Both the position numbers and the translations under genes were made by a program. Below the pieces are notes generated by a model, which was given only the letters and a program-made list of their open reading frames with translations, did not search any database and was not told where the DNA came from. DNA of 64,000 nucleotides. Origin: Silanimonas sp. (GTDB lineage Bacteria > Pseudomonadota > Gammaproteobacteria > Xanthomonadales > Xanthomonadaceae). Location: the NCBI RefSeq assembly GCF_027531545.1, contig NZ_JAPZSC010000004.1:56552-120551 (forward strand). Direction: 5' to 3'. This document shows, piece after piece, positions 55,860-64,000 of the stretch. The stretch's first letter is position 1; every line of letters begins with the position of its first letter.

Positions 55860-57040
55860 AGCCGCCTCGAGAGCTCGCCGAAGGCGAACGCTGCCGAGAG
55901 GTCGACGTCGCGGGTGAAGCCCATCACCTGGAAGCGCTCGCCCATCTCGCCGGGCATCGTCAGCTTGCGGATCTCGTTGACGCGGCGGTAGCGCTCGCGA
56001 TCATCGATCACGGCTTCGGCCTCGGCGATGCGCTGCGGCAGGCCATTGGCGATCAGGAAACTCGACTGGCTGCAGTAGCCGGCGAAGTCGAAGCCCGCGT
56101 TCGTGCCGGCTTCGGCCAGCGCGGTGAAATCGACGAAGGCCGTGATGTCCTGCAAGCCGGGCAGGAAGAACGGATCGCCGTGCGCACGGTGGCGGTAATG
56201 GCAGATCAGCGTTCCATCGTTGCGCTCCGGCAGGTAGAACTCGCGGCGCGGGTAGCCGTAGTCGACGAACAGCATCGCGCCATGCTTCAGCAGGCCGCCG
56301 ATCGCCTGGATCCAGTACGGCAACTGCGGCAACACCTCCGAGCGGTAGCCGTCCGGCAGCGGCGCGCCGATCGTCCGCTCGATGTGCCGGACCGCCGCGC
56401 GCACCAGGGCGTCGGCGGGCTGGTCGACGCGGATGAAGTCCCCGTTCGCATCGAGGCTGACGAACTCCTCGTACACCTCGCCGTCGTGGGTGGCGAAGCG
56501 CGTGGTCGGCAGCGCATCCAACACTTCGTTGGCAAACAGCACGCCGGACCATTCGCCTTCCGGCGGGCCGTCCAGCCAATCGCAGCGCGCGAACACGGCC
56601 GGCGGCAGTTGCTCGCGCAGCCGCTGCTGCTGGCGCTGCCGAAGGTCGGCGCTCGGCTCGAGGATGGCGTAGCGCTCCGGCAGCACGCCCAACCGCTCGG
56701 CATGCTGCAGGAAGGCCACCGCGAACGCCCCGCTGCCGCCGCCGAGCTCGAGGAACCCTGGATGCGGCAGGCCGCGCAGGACCGGCGACACCGCCTCGCA
56801 GACGCACTCCGCGAAGACATTGCCGAGCTCGGGCGAGGTGACGAAATCACCGGCTTCGCCGAACTTGCTCGCCCCAGCGCTGTAGTAGCCCAGCCCCGGC
56901 GCGTACAACGCGAGCTCCATGAAGCGCGCGAACGGAATCGCACCGCGCTCGTGGCGGATCGCCGCCCTCAGGAACTCGACCAGACGCGCGCTGTGTTCGC
57001 GTGCCGCGACGCCCGGCTCGGGCAGGCCGAAAGTGCTCAT
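55856..57040 (-). CDS. SAM-dependent methyltransferase of the MidA/NDUFAF7 family
   Basis: The 394-aa protein has the family's start region (IPFARFMELALYAPGLGYYS), GDFVTSPELGNVFAE, the SAM loop ELGGGSGAFAVAFL and ANEVLDALPTTRF. The mitochondrial homologue dimethylates an Arg in complex I. Whether bacterial members do the same is less clear. It is transcribed with the VanZ-like gene downstream and is divergent from the pteridine reductase-like gene. Confidence 0.92.
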   Translation of the reverse strand: MSTFGLPEPGVAAREHSARLVEFLRAAIRHERGAIPFARFMELALYAPGLGYYSAGASKFGEAGDFVTSPELGNVFAECVCEAVSPVLRGLPHPGFLELGGGSGAFAVAFLQHAERLGVLPERYAILEPSADLRQRQQQRLREQLPPAVFARCDWLDGPPEGEWSGVLFANEVLDALPTTRFATHDGEVYEEFVSLDANGDFIRVDQPADALVRAAVRHIERTIGAPLPDGYRSEVLPQLPYWIQAIGGLLKHGAMLFVDYGYPRREFYLPERNDGTLICHYRHRAHGDPFFLPGLQDITAFVDFTALAEAGTNAGFDFAGYCSQSSFLIANGLPQRIAEAEAVIDDRERYRRVNEIRKLTMPGEMGERFQVMGFTRDVDLSAAFAFGELSRRL

Positions 57041-57139
57041 CAATCCGCTCGTCGTGAATCAGGCGCCAAGGATACCGCCCCGGCCTGCACGTCCGGCCGA
57101 CGGGCGGAGGGGGCATGATGTCCGCGCCGCCCGAACCCG

Positions 57140-57913
57140 ATGCCGATGAGCCCCGAGACCCGCCTTACGCCGTCCTCCGCGACCGCCCCCGTTGCCTTCG
57201 TCACCGGCGCCGCCAAGCGCGTCGGTGCGACCATCGCGAGGCATTTGCACGCACACGGTTTCGACCTCGTGTTGCACCATCGCGCCTCGCCGGCCGAGGT
57301 CGAAGCGCTGGCGGCAAGCCTCGAGTCCGTCCGGGCTGGCAGCACGCTCATCGTGCAGGCGGAACTGGGCGACACCGCGCGCCTCCCGGGCCTCGTCGAC
57401 GCCGCGATCGCGCGCTTCGGCCGCTTGGACGCGCTGGTGAACAACGCCTCGGCCTTCCACCCGACGCCGATCGGACAGGCCTCCGAGGCCGACTGGAACG
57501 CACTGTTCGACAGCAATGCCAAGGGCCCCTTCTTCCTCGCCCAGGCCGCTGCGCCGCACCTGCGCGCCCGCGGTGGCGCCATCGTCAATCTCGTCGATGT
57601 CTACGGCGAACGCCCGCTCGCGAACCACACGATCTACTCGATGGCCAAGGCGGCGAACGCGATGCTGGTTAAGTCGCTGGCGGTGGAGCTCGGGCCGGAA
57701 GTGCGCGTCAACGGCGTCTCGCCGGGCGCCATCCTGTGGCCGGACTCGGGCAAGTCCGAAGCGGCCAAGGCGGCGATGCTGGCCAAGACCGCGCTCAAAC
57801 GCGTTGGTGCGCCCGAGGACATCGCGGAGGCCGTGCGCTGGCTGCTGCAGGACGCCCGCTACACCACGGGCCAGATCCTCGCGGTCGACGGCGGGCGCCT
57901 GCTCAATCTCTGA
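57140..57913 (+). CDS. Pteridine reductase-like short-chain dehydrogenase
   Basis: The 257-aa SDR has the pteridine-reductase-like cofactor motif TGAAKRVGATIA (Arg in place of the usual Gly pattern, as in PTR1/FolM), NNASAF, and the catalytic YSMAKAA (Tyr-x3-Lys). It probably reduces dihydropterins or dihydrofolate with NADPH. Its neighbours folK and folB, 1 kb away, fit a pterin/folate role. Confidence 0.88.
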   Translation: MPMSPETRLTPSSATAPVAFVTGAAKRVGATIARHLHAHGFDLVLHHRASPAEVEALAASLESVRAGSTLIVQAELGDTARLPGLVDAAIARFGRLDALVNNASAFHPTPIGQASEADWNALFDSNAKGPFFLAQAAAPHLRARGGAIVNLVDVYGERPLANHTIYSMAKAANAMLVKSLAVELGPEVRVNGVSPGAILWPDSGKSEAAKAAMLAKTALKRVGAPEDIAEAVRWLLQDARYTTGQILAVDGGRLLNL

Positions 57914-57950
57914 AGCCGCGACCCGGCGCGAGGCCGGGCCGCGACCGTGC

Positions 57951-58781
57951 TCACTTGTGGCGGAACGCACCCTGCAGGGTCGCGCCGTCGAAGCCGACCG
58001 GGGCCTGCCCGTCCACGGCGAAGCGGTACACCGCCGCCTGGTAGATGCCCGCGAGCGCTGCCTGCGTCACCGCCAGCGCGATCACTGCGATCACCACCAG
58101 CGCACCGATGACGATCGCCGCGGTCGCGCCGGCCGTCAGCGCGGCCGCCACGATGAGGCCGGCACCGAGCAGGATCACCACCAGCGTCAGCAGGCCGAAA
58201 GCGAAACCGAGGCCGACGTTGCCGATCAGGTTCTCGCCCCAGCTCTTCTTCAGCAGACCGAAGCTCTCCTTGATCGCATCGATCGGGCCGACGTTCTGCG
58301 CCACCAGCACCGGCACCACGAGGAAGGTCGAGACCGTCCAGGCCGCACCGAGCAGACGGGCCACCATCGCGCCGAGCCATTCGCTGCGCTGTTCCAGCGC
58401 CTTGATGAGCAGGCCGACCACGGCCGCGATCACCGCGTAGCCGACGATCGCGCCGAAGCGCTCGCGGGCGATGCGCAGGCCGTCGGCCACGGTCGGGTCA
58501 CCGCCCTCGAGACGGATCAGGGCCGCGCCGACCAATGCGCTGTTGAAGAAAAAGATCACCGTGAACTGGGTGACGTAGAACAGGAAGCCCACGACGATCG
58601 ACGCCACGCCGGCACCGCCGTCGAACAGCCCCGACAGGAAGCTCGGCACCAGGAAGGTGGCGGCCACCAGCATCGCGGCGACCGACGAGATCACCGGGAA
58701 CCACAGCAGCTCCTTGTCGGCGCGCAGGACGGCGGCGCTGGCCTTCACGAGGGACCAGCTGCGGGCGAATTTCTCGAACAT
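57951..58781 (-). CDS. Multi-pass membrane protein (DUF6159-like)
   Basis: The 276-aa protein has six or seven helices, beginning MFEKFARSWSLVKASAAVLR and with ELLWFPVISSVAAML and GVASIVVGFLFYVTQF. It resembles the DUF6159/YciC-like set of membrane proteins of unknown function. It appears monocistronic. Confidence 0.75.
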   Translation of the reverse strand: MFEKFARSWSLVKASAAVLRADKELLWFPVISSVAAMLVAATFLVPSFLSGLFDGGAGVASIVVGFLFYVTQFTVIFFFNSALVGAALIRLEGGDPTVADGLRIARERFGAIVGYAVIAAVVGLLIKALEQRSEWLGAMVARLLGAAWTVSTFLVVPVLVAQNVGPIDAIKESFGLLKKSWGENLIGNVGLGFAFGLLTLVVILLGAGLIVAAALTAGATAAIVIGALVVIAVIALAVTQAALAGIYQAAVYRFAVDGQAPVGFDGATLQGAFRHK

Positions 58782-58848
58782 GGGGCGCTCCGGGGGCGTG
58801 ATTCACACCAGTATCACGCGATCCGCGACGCCGCGGTACTGACGAAGG

Positions 58849-59385
58849 TCACCCGAGGTCGAGCGCTTCGACCGCCGGCGGCGTGGTGCACTCCGGATGC
58901 GCGGCCCACAGCGCGGCCAGCGAGCGGCCCTGCACCGGATCGACGAACTCCGGCGCGATGTCGGCGAGCGGCTTCAGCACGAAGGCGTGCTTGAGCTCCG
59001 GCCGCGGCAGCTGGAGATTGCCCTCGCCGCGCATCACCCGGTCATCGAAATAGACGATGTCGACGTCCAGCGTCCGCGAGGAGAAACGCGGCACGTCGCG
59101 GCGCCGGCCATGCCGGTCCTCCAGCGCGTGCAGCCAGTCATTCAGCGCCTGCGGCTCGAGATCCGAGCGGATGGCCGCGGCGCAATTGAGGAAATCCGGC
59201 CCCTCGAAGCCCACGGCCGGCGTGCGGTACACCGGCGAAACCACGACCGCGCCAAAGCGCGCCCGCAGCTCGTCCACCGCGGCCCGGAGGTAGCGCTCCG
59301 GTTGCTCGTTGCTGCCGAGGCTCAGCAGCGCGAGGCCGGGCCCACGCACCGCCATGCCATCGGCGCTGCGCGCTTCCACGCTCAC
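58849..59385 (-). CDS. folK: HPPK, 2-amino-4-hydroxy-6-hydroxymethyldihydropteridine pyrophosphokinase
   Basis: The 178-aa enzyme pyrophosphorylates hydroxymethyldihydropterin for folate synthesis. It has ALLSLGSN at the start, VYRTPAVGFEGPDFLNCA, the basic loop and active-site FSSRTLDVDIVYFDD, and RPELKHAFVLKPL. The GTG start at 59385 overlaps the folB stop (GTGA); ATG 59355 is an alternative. folB and folK are consecutive pathway steps. Confidence 0.95.
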   Translation of the reverse strand: MSVEARSADGMAVRGPGLALLSLGSNEQPERYLRAAVDELRARFGAVVVSPVYRTPAVGFEGPDFLNCAAAIRSDLEPQALNDWLHALEDRHGRRRDVPRFSSRTLDVDIVYFDDRVMRGEGNLQLPRPELKHAFVLKPLADIAPEFVDPVQGRSLAALWAAHPECTTPPAVEALDLG

Positions 59386-59735
59386 GCCCGCGTGCGCTCG
59401 ATCAGGATGCCCACGGCCTTAGCGCCGCGCACCGCACCGGGCTTCGACAGCTTCAGCCGTACCCACGGCACGCCGAACTCGCCGGTGATTATCGCGGCGC
59501 AGCGTTCGGCCAGCGTTTCCACCAGTCCGAAATCGGACTCGCCGACGAACTGGATGAGCCGCTTGCTTACCGCTTTGTAGTCGAGCGTGTCCTCGATGGC
59601 GTCGCTGGCCGCGGGCTTGCGGTTGTCGAAGCCCATCTCGATGTCCAGCACGATCGGCTGCTTGATGCGCCGTTCCCAGTCATAGATGCCGATCGTGCAC
59701 TCGATCTCGAGCGCCTCGATGAAGACCTTGTCCAT
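59382..59735 (-). CDS. folB: Dihydroneopterin aldolase
   Basis: The 117-aa enzyme cleaves dihydroneopterin to hydroxymethyldihydropterin, the substrate of FolK. Visible motifs are the family start (MDKVFIEALEIECTIGIYDWE), the catalytic LVETLAERCA region, and the end LSKPGAVRGAKAVGILIER. It follows tsaD by 22 bp on the same strand and overlaps folK by 4 bp. Confidence 0.95.
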   Translation of the reverse strand: MDKVFIEALEIECTIGIYDWERRIKQPIVLDIEMGFDNRKPAASDAIEDTLDYKAVSKRLIQFVGESDFGLVETLAERCAAIITGEFGVPWVRLKLSKPGAVRGAKAVGILIERTRA

Positions 59736-59757
59736 CGGAATTCCTTGCAAAGGGCGC

Positions 59758-60822
59758 TCAGCCTGCCACCGGCGATGGCAAGGCGGCGACAGCATCGAGC
59801 GTGGCCATGTCCCAGCGCGGCTGCACGCGGAAGTCGAGATCGCGCTGCCCGGCGGCGAGGCGGGTCGCGCCGGCGAACGCGATGATCGCGCCGTTGTCGG
59901 TGCAGAACTCGAGCCGCGGGAAGCTCACCGTGACCTTGCGCTTCGCCGCGAGGGCCGCGAGGCGTGCGCGCAGTTGCCGATTCGCGCCCACGCCACCCGC
60001 CACCACCAGCGCCTTCATGCCGGTCTCCCGAAGGGCGCGCTCGCACTTGAGCGCCAGCGTCTCGGTGACGGCGTCTTCGAAGCCGAGCGCGAGGTCGGCC
60101 TGGGTGGCGTCGGTCTGGTCCGACGCCTTCCACGCCAGCAGCACCTGGGTCTTCAAACCGCTGAAGCTGAAGTCGAGGCACGGCCGGTCGGTCATCGGCC
60201 TCGCGAAACGGAATCGGCTGTCGCGCCGACCTTCGGCTTCCGCGGCCTCCCGCCCCTTCAAGGCCAGGGCGGCGAGCTGCGGACCGCCGGGATACGGCAG
60301 CCCAAGCATCTTCGCGGTCTTGTCGAAGGCTTCGCCGGCGGCGTCATCCAGCGTTTCGCCCAGCAGCGTGTAGCGGCCGATGCCTTCCACGGCCACCAGC
60401 TGCGTGTGGCCGCCCGAAACGAGCAGACAGACGAAGGGCGGCGGCGCGGCACCCGGCTCCAACAGCGGGGACAACAGATGCCCCTCCATGTGGTGGACGC
60501 CGACGCTGGGCAAGTCGAGGGCCCAGGCCAAGGCCCGCCCCGTGGCGGCGCCGACCAGCAGGGCCCCGATGAGGCCTGGCCCGGCCGTGTAGGCGATACC
60601 GTCGAGGTCCGATACCGCCACGCCGGCCTCCGCCAGCGTCTGGCGCACCAACGGCAGCAGCTTCCGCACGTGATCGCGGCTGGCCAGTTCGGGCACCACG
60701 CCGCCGTACTCGGCGTGCAGGGCCACCTGGCTGTAGAGCGCATGGGCGCGCAGGCCACGGGCCGTGTCGTAGACGGCCACGCCGGTTTCGTCGCAGGAGG
60801 ATTCGAGGCCGAGGACGATCAT
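59758..60822 (-). CDS. tsaD: tRNA N6-threonylcarbamoyladenosine transferase subunit TsaD
   Basis: The 354-aa protein is universal and makes t6A37 in tRNAs with TsaB/TsaE. It starts with [16 protein letters not shown], has the iron-binding HHMEGH (His111, His115), SGGHTQLV, and the second metal region [10 protein letters not shown]. It is divergent from rpsU, as in many gammaproteobacteria. Confidence 0.97.
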   Translation of the reverse strand: MIVLGLESSCDETGVAVYDTARGLRAHALYSQVALHAEYGGVVPELASRDHVRKLLPLVRQTLAEAGVAVSDLDGIAYTAGPGLIGALLVGAATGRALAWALDLPSVGVHHMEGHLLSPLLEPGAAPPPFVCLLVSGGHTQLVAVEGIGRYTLLGETLDDAAGEAFDKTAKMLGLPYPGGPQLAALALKGREAAEAEGRRDSRFRFARPMTDRPCLDFSFSGLKTQVLLAWKASDQTDATQADLALGFEDAVTETLALKCERALRETGMKALVVAGGVGANRQLRARLAALAAKRKVTVSFPRLEFCTDNGAIIAFAGATRLAAGQRDLDFRVQPRWDMATLDAVAALPSPVAG

Positions 60823-60901
60823 GGGAGCACAAGCCGTGGGCGGCCGGCGGGACGTGCTGGAGGGCAGCGGCAGCCGGTCCTGAACAGGGGGCAGGGCTGA
60901 C

Positions 60902-60937
60902 TTGCACGGCCCCGGAAAGCCCGCGTATCATACGCGG
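60902..60937 (+). promoter_or_regulatory. rpsU promoter with palindrome across the -10
   Basis: TTGCAC (60902-60907) and TATCAT (60926-60931) are 18 bp apart. The -10 lies within ccgcgtatcatacgcgg (60921-60937), a perfect 17-bp inverted repeat with a single central base. This may be an operator, or a hairpin at the 5' end of the transcript. Confidence 0.7.
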
Positions 60938-60979
60938 CTCACCCGGAGCACCGGGTATTTTGTCCACCCGAGAAGCCCT

Positions 60980-61195
60980 ATGCCCAACGTCAAAGTCCGC
61001 GAGAACGAGCCGTTCGAGTTCGCGCTCCGTCGTTTCAAGCGCACCTGCGAAAAGGCCGGCGTCCTCGCCGAGACGCGCAAGCGCGAGTTCTATGAAAAGC
61101 CGACGCAGGAGCGCAAGCGCAAGGCCGCTGCCGCCGTGAAGCGCCAGCTGCGCCGCTCGTCGCGCGACGTCACCAAGCGCCAGCGCCTCTACTGA
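60980..61195 (+). CDS. rpsU: Small ribosomal subunit protein bS21
   Basis: The 71-aa basic protein has the universal bS21 core ([22 protein letters not shown], shown here in two pieces: VRENEPFEF and [11 protein letters not shown]) and the Arg/Lys-rich end. ATG 60980 was chosen over an upstream frame extension that reads through the promoter. It starts the macromolecular-synthesis group rpsU-yqeY-dnaG. Confidence 0.97.
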   Translation: MPNVKVRENEPFEFALRRFKRTCEKAGVLAETRKREFYEKPTQERKRKAAAAVKRQLRRSSRDVTKRQRLY

Positions 61196-61214
61196 GCGCG
61201 GCGCCTGCCGCAAG

Positions 61215-61253
61215 AAGCCGGCCCGCCCCTGGCGTCGCCGGCTTTTTGTTTTT
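61215..61253 (+). terminator. Intrinsic terminator after rpsU
   Basis: Arms aagccggc (61215-61222) and gccggctt (61237-61244) flank a 14-base loop and are followed by tttgttttt. It likely separates high rpsU expression from yqeY-dnaG, with partial read-through possible. Confidence 0.85.
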
Positions 61254-61271
61254 CCAGCCCCGGAGAATCCC

Positions 61272-61721
61272 ATGTCCCTCAAGCAGCAGCTCACCGACGA
61301 CATGAAGGCCGCGATGAAGGCGGGCGAGAAGGATCGCCTTGCCACCATCCGCCTCATCAACGCCGCCCTGAAGCAGAAGGAAGTCGACGAGCGCATCGAA
61401 CTCGATGACGCCGCCGTGCTCGCCGTGCTCGAGAAGATGGTCAAGCAGCGCAAGGACTCGATCACCCAGTACGAAGGCGCCGGTCGCGACGACCTCGCCG
61501 CCGTGGAGAAGGCCGAGATGGCGATCATCCAGGCCTACCTGCCGGCCCAGCTCTCCGAGGCCGAGATCGACGCCGCCATCCAGGCCGCCATCGCCGAAGC
61601 CAACGCGGGCACCGGTCCGGCGGCGATGGGCAAGGTCATGGGTGTACTGAAGCCGAAGCTTGCCGGCAAGGCCGACATGGGCCTCGTGTCGCAGCGCCTC
61701 AAGGCCGCGCTCGCCGGTTGA
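61272..61721 (+). CDS. GatB/YqeY domain protein
   Basis: The 149-aa cytoplasmic protein is a stand-alone YqeY (MSLKQQLTDDMKAAMKAGEK, DRLATIRLINAALKQKEVDE, IIQAYLPAQLSEAEI, AAMGKVMGVLKPKLAGKADM). YqeY resembles the C-terminal tRNA-binding part of GatB but lacks the amidotransferase domain; its function is not settled. A good cggag precedes the ATG. It stands in its usual place between rpsU and dnaG. Confidence 0.93.
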   Translation: MSLKQQLTDDMKAAMKAGEKDRLATIRLINAALKQKEVDERIELDDAAVLAVLEKMVKQRKDSITQYEGAGRDDLAAVEKAEMAIIQAYLPAQLSEAEIDAAIQAAIAEANAGTGPAAMGKVMGVLKPKLAGKADMGLVSQRLKAALAG

Positions 61722-61765
61722 GCGACGAACCACTGCGCGCCGGCCCGAAGCCGTAAGCTTCCCCC

Positions 61766-63706
61766 ATGGCCGGCCGCATCCCCGACAGCTTCATCGATGG
61801 ACTGCTCGCTCGCGTCGATATCGTCGAGCTGATCGGTTCGCGCGTCCCGCTGAAGCGCAAGGGCAAGGAATACACCGCCTGCTGCCCCTTCCACGACGAG
61901 CGCACGCCATCGTTCTACGTCAGCCCGACGAAGCAGTTCTACCACTGCTTCGGCTGCGGCGCGCACGGCACGCCGATCAAGTTCCTGATGGAGTACGACC
62001 GCCTCGAGTTCGTCGATGCGGTCGAGGAACTCGCGAAGCGGCTCGGCCTCGAAGTCCCGCGTGAGAACGGCAGTGGCCGAGAAGCGCCGCGCGAGGGCCA
62101 GGACCTCTACGCCGCCCTCGACGCCGCCCAGAAGTACTTCCAACGCGAGCTCTCGAACAGCGAGGTCGCGAAGCGCTATCTGGAGAAGCGCGGTCTCGAT
62201 TCCGCCATCATCGAGAAGTTCGGCATCGGCTGGGCCCCCGACGGCTGGAACGGCCTGATCGACGCGCTCGGCAAGGGCGATGCGCGCCGCATCGACCTGC
62301 TCGACAAGGCCGGACTGCTGTCGAAGAACGACAGCGGCCGCACCTACGACAAGTTCCGTGCGCGCGTGATGTTCCCGATCCACGATCGGCGCGGGCGCGT
62401 GATCGCTTTCGGCGGACGCGTCATCGAAAAGGAGGACGGCCCGAAGTACCTCAACTCCCCGGAAACGGTGCTGTTCCACAAGGGCCGCGAGCTCTACGGC
62501 CTGTGGCACGCGCGCCAGGCGCACAGCAAGGTACCGCGGTTGATCGTCGTCGAGGGCTACATGGACGTCGTGTCCCTGTGGCAGTTCGGCATCACCACCG
62601 CCGTCGCCACCCTCGGCACCGCGACCACACCGGACCATGCAGAGCTGCTGTTCCGAAACGCCGCCGACGTCTACTTCTGCTTCGACGGCGACGCCGCGGG
62701 CCGACGCGCGGCGTGGAAAGCGCTGGAGTCGGTGTTGCCGCGAATGACCGATGGCCGACAGGCGTTCTTCCTCTTCCTCTCCGAAGGCGAGGATCCGGAC
62801 ACCGTCGTGCGCTCCCAAGGCGCAGCCGCGCTCGACGCCGCACTCGCGGCAGCGCAACCGCTCAGCGAGTTCTTCTTCGCACAGCTCTCCAGCGACGTCG
62901 ACCTCTCCAGCGCCGATGGCAAATCACGACTGGCCGAGCGCGCCAAGGCCTACATCGCACGCATCCCGGATGGCGAGTTCCGCGATCGCATGCAGGCGCT
63001 ATTGGTTCAACGTACCGAAGTGGGCTTCCACTCGAGCGCGAAACTCGCCGACTTCACCCGCGAACTCGTGGAACTCGGCAGCCAAATCCAGCGCGATGCC
63101 CTCGACATGTCCCAAGGGCGCATGCCCGAGGGGTATCTCGTCAGCGTCCCGCAGTGGCCGAACGGCGGGGGAAGCGCTAGAGGAAATGGCGGTGAACGCG
63201 GTGGTCGGTTCGAGCGCGGAGGCCCCGGAGGTCGCCGCCCTCGCACGGCTGCGGACCGCATCCTCGCAGAATTGCCCACGCTGAGCGCTCCGCGACCCGC
63301 CGGCGTCGATCATCGGCGCAGCCTTGTGCGCACAGCCATAAGCCTGCTGCTGACACGACCTTCGCTGGCAACAGAGGTCGAACATCTGGACTGGATCGAG
63401 ACGCTCGATCAGCCCGGCATCCCTCTGTTCGTCGAACTGGTACACCTCGCGCTGCAGCGCCCAGGCCTTAGTACCGGCGCCCTGCTCGAAGCCTTGGCCT
63501 CCAACCCGCAAATCGACGCACTGCAGAAGCTGGCGGCCCAACCTCTGGCCGGCGACGACGCCGGGCTACTCGAGGATTTCCGGGGTTGCGTGCGCAAACT
63601 GCGCCAACAGGCAATCGAGCAGCGCGTCGAATGGTTGAAGGCGCAGCCCTCGCTCGATGACGAGAGCAAATCAGAGCTCCGCGCCCTCTTGTCGCACCGG
63701 ATCTGA
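61766..63706 (+). CDS. dnaG: DNA primase
   Basis: The 646-aa primase makes RNA primers for replication. It has the N-terminal zinc-binding set Cys40, His43, Cys61, Cys64, then the catalytic core with LNSPET and TOPRIM motifs (VVEGYMDVVSLWQFG near 263; FCFDGDAAGRRA), and a C-terminal DnaB-interaction domain. A Gly/Arg-rich linker (near residue 475-495) joins the last two. rpoD, the usual neighbour in E. coli, does not follow. Confidence 0.97.
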   Translation: MAGRIPDSFIDGLLARVDIVELIGSRVPLKRKGKEYTACCPFHDERTPSFYVSPTKQFYHCFGCGAHGTPIKFLMEYDRLEFVDAVEELAKRLGLEVPRENGSGREAPREGQDLYAALDAAQKYFQRELSNSEVAKRYLEKRGLDSAIIEKFGIGWAPDGWNGLIDALGKGDARRIDLLDKAGLLSKNDSGRTYDKFRARVMFPIHDRRGRVIAFGGRVIEKEDGPKYLNSPETVLFHKGRELYGLWHARQAHSKVPRLIVVEGYMDVVSLWQFGITTAVATLGTATTPDHAELLFRNAADVYFCFDGDAAGRRAAWKALESVLPRMTDGRQAFFLFLSEGEDPDTVVRSQGAAALDAALAAAQPLSEFFFAQLSSDVDLSSADGKSRLAERAKAYIARIPDGEFRDRMQALLVQRTEVGFHSSAKLADFTRELVELGSQIQRDALDMSQGRMPEGYLVSVPQWPNGGGSARGNGGERGGRFERGGPGGRRPRTAADRILAELPTLSAPRPAGVDHRRSLVRTAISLLLTRPSLATEVEHLDWIETLDQPGIPLFVELVHLALQRPGLSTGALLEALASNPQIDALQKLAAQPLAGDDAGLLEDFRGCVRKLRQQAIEQRVEWLKAQPSLDDESKSELRALLSHRI

Positions 63707-63858
63707 TCGACCCGGCTGACACTGAGTTTGAGTTGCGACGCCCCAAGGAGTCCAACAGGCTACTTCGCCTGTTTCCATTCATCGGGTCGAGGCGAAGTTG
63801 CGTGCAGTCGCCACCGCTCGTTGTCGCTGTTGTGGATATGTTTTTCTTTGGTGCAAAG

Positions 63859-63890
63859 AAAAACCCCGCCGATATCTCGGCGGGGTTTTG
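63859..63890 (-). terminator. rRNA operon terminator
   Basis: A 13-bp stem (63860-63872 with 63877-63889) and 4-base loop, GC core ccccgccga/tcggcgggg, flanked by A and T runs, so it can act in both directions: for the minus-strand rRNA operon and for dnaG. It lies just after the 5S gene. The rest of 63707-63858 shows nothing I can assign. Confidence 0.92.
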
Positions 63891-63897
63891 GGTAAGG

Positions 63898-64000
63898 CCC
63901 TGGCGATGACCTACTCTCGCATGCGGATGCACACTACCATCGGCGCGTGCGCGTTTCACTTCCGAGTTCGGGATGGGATCGGGTGGTTCCACGCAGCTAT
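63898..64000 (-). rRNA. rrf: 5S ribosomal RNA, 3' part (continues beyond window)
   Basis: On the minus strand the sequence includes gaactcggaagtgaaacg, gccgatggtagtgtgc, and gcatgcgagagtaggtcatc, the conserved blocks of bacterial 5S rRNA, ending in cgccaggg. About 100 of ~115 bases are in the window; the 5' end is cut by the edge. The gene would be the last of an rRNA operon entering from the right. The 3' end is approximate to a few bases. Confidence 0.95.

Noticed and set aside
1..64000. tRNA genes, CRISPR arrays, insertion sequences, prophage or plasmid functions
   Set aside because: I looked for clover-leaf-like blocks in gaps, evenly spaced repeats, transposase/integrase motifs and terminal inverted repeats and found none; gaps are short and mostly explained.

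Overview
The window is about 64 kb of very GC-rich (roughly 70% by eye), densely packed bacterial DNA. The gene content points to a gammaproteobacterium of the Xanthomonadales (Lysobacterales): a plant-type glutamate-cysteine ligase, the order engB / cytochrome c4 / dsbA / small EEP nuclease, a folK-folB-tsaD block facing rpsU-yqeY-dnaG, many outer-membrane receptors, and a 5S rRNA gene at the right edge. It reads as ordinary chromosome. I see no phage, insertion sequence, integrase, CRISPR array or tRNA gene. Assignments rest on reading motifs by eye; no database search was possible.

Layout. 1-10.4 kb: a truncated PD40/amidohydrolase, two tandem periplasmic solute-binding paralogues, tex, a 7TM-DISM diguanylate cyclase and a FadL-type porin. 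10.4-15.6 kb: an acetoacetate-decarboxylase-like/FAD-oxidoreductase fusion gene directly coupled to a membrane-anchored AraC-type regulator, then two small membrane proteins. 15.7-19.4 kb: a TonB-dependent receptor with a BNR-repeat lipoprotein. 19.5-23.2 kb: class Ia ribonucleotide reductase nrdAB, preceded by a sigma70-type promoter, an abutting NrdR-box-like palindrome and a cobalamin riboswitch.

24.3-36.5 kb: the most coherent accessory system, a zinc-homeostasis island. A Zur-box-like palindrome sits in the promoter shared by two divergent operons. One encodes a 68-aa protein, a DUF1826 protein and a ZIP transporter. The other encodes a CobW/COG0523 GTPase, a TonB-dependent receptor, an ABC ATPase and two DUF3526-type permeases. 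A second operon facing it encodes a ZrgA-like (DUF2796) His-rich protein, a MacB/LolCDE-like ABC pair, a DUF3299 protein and a probable lipoprotein. It carries its own Zur-like site with the same GTTA-N5-TAAC core. Together they could move zinc across both membranes and allocate it inside the cell under scarcity.

36.6-64 kb: mostly housekeeping. In order: an EamA transporter, a GGDEF cyclase, ppc, dcp, a SEC-C/UPF0149 protein, gshA, engB, cytochrome c4, dsbA, an EEP nuclease that seems to use a CTG start, a TauE-type permease, a lytic transglycosylase, an NDUFA9-like reductase, cca, a VanZ-like protein, a MidA-like methyltransferase, a pteridine-reductase-like SDR, a multi-pass membrane protein, folK, folB, tsaD, rpsU, yqeY and dnaG. 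dnaG is followed not by rpoD but by the terminator and 5S gene of a convergent rRNA operon.
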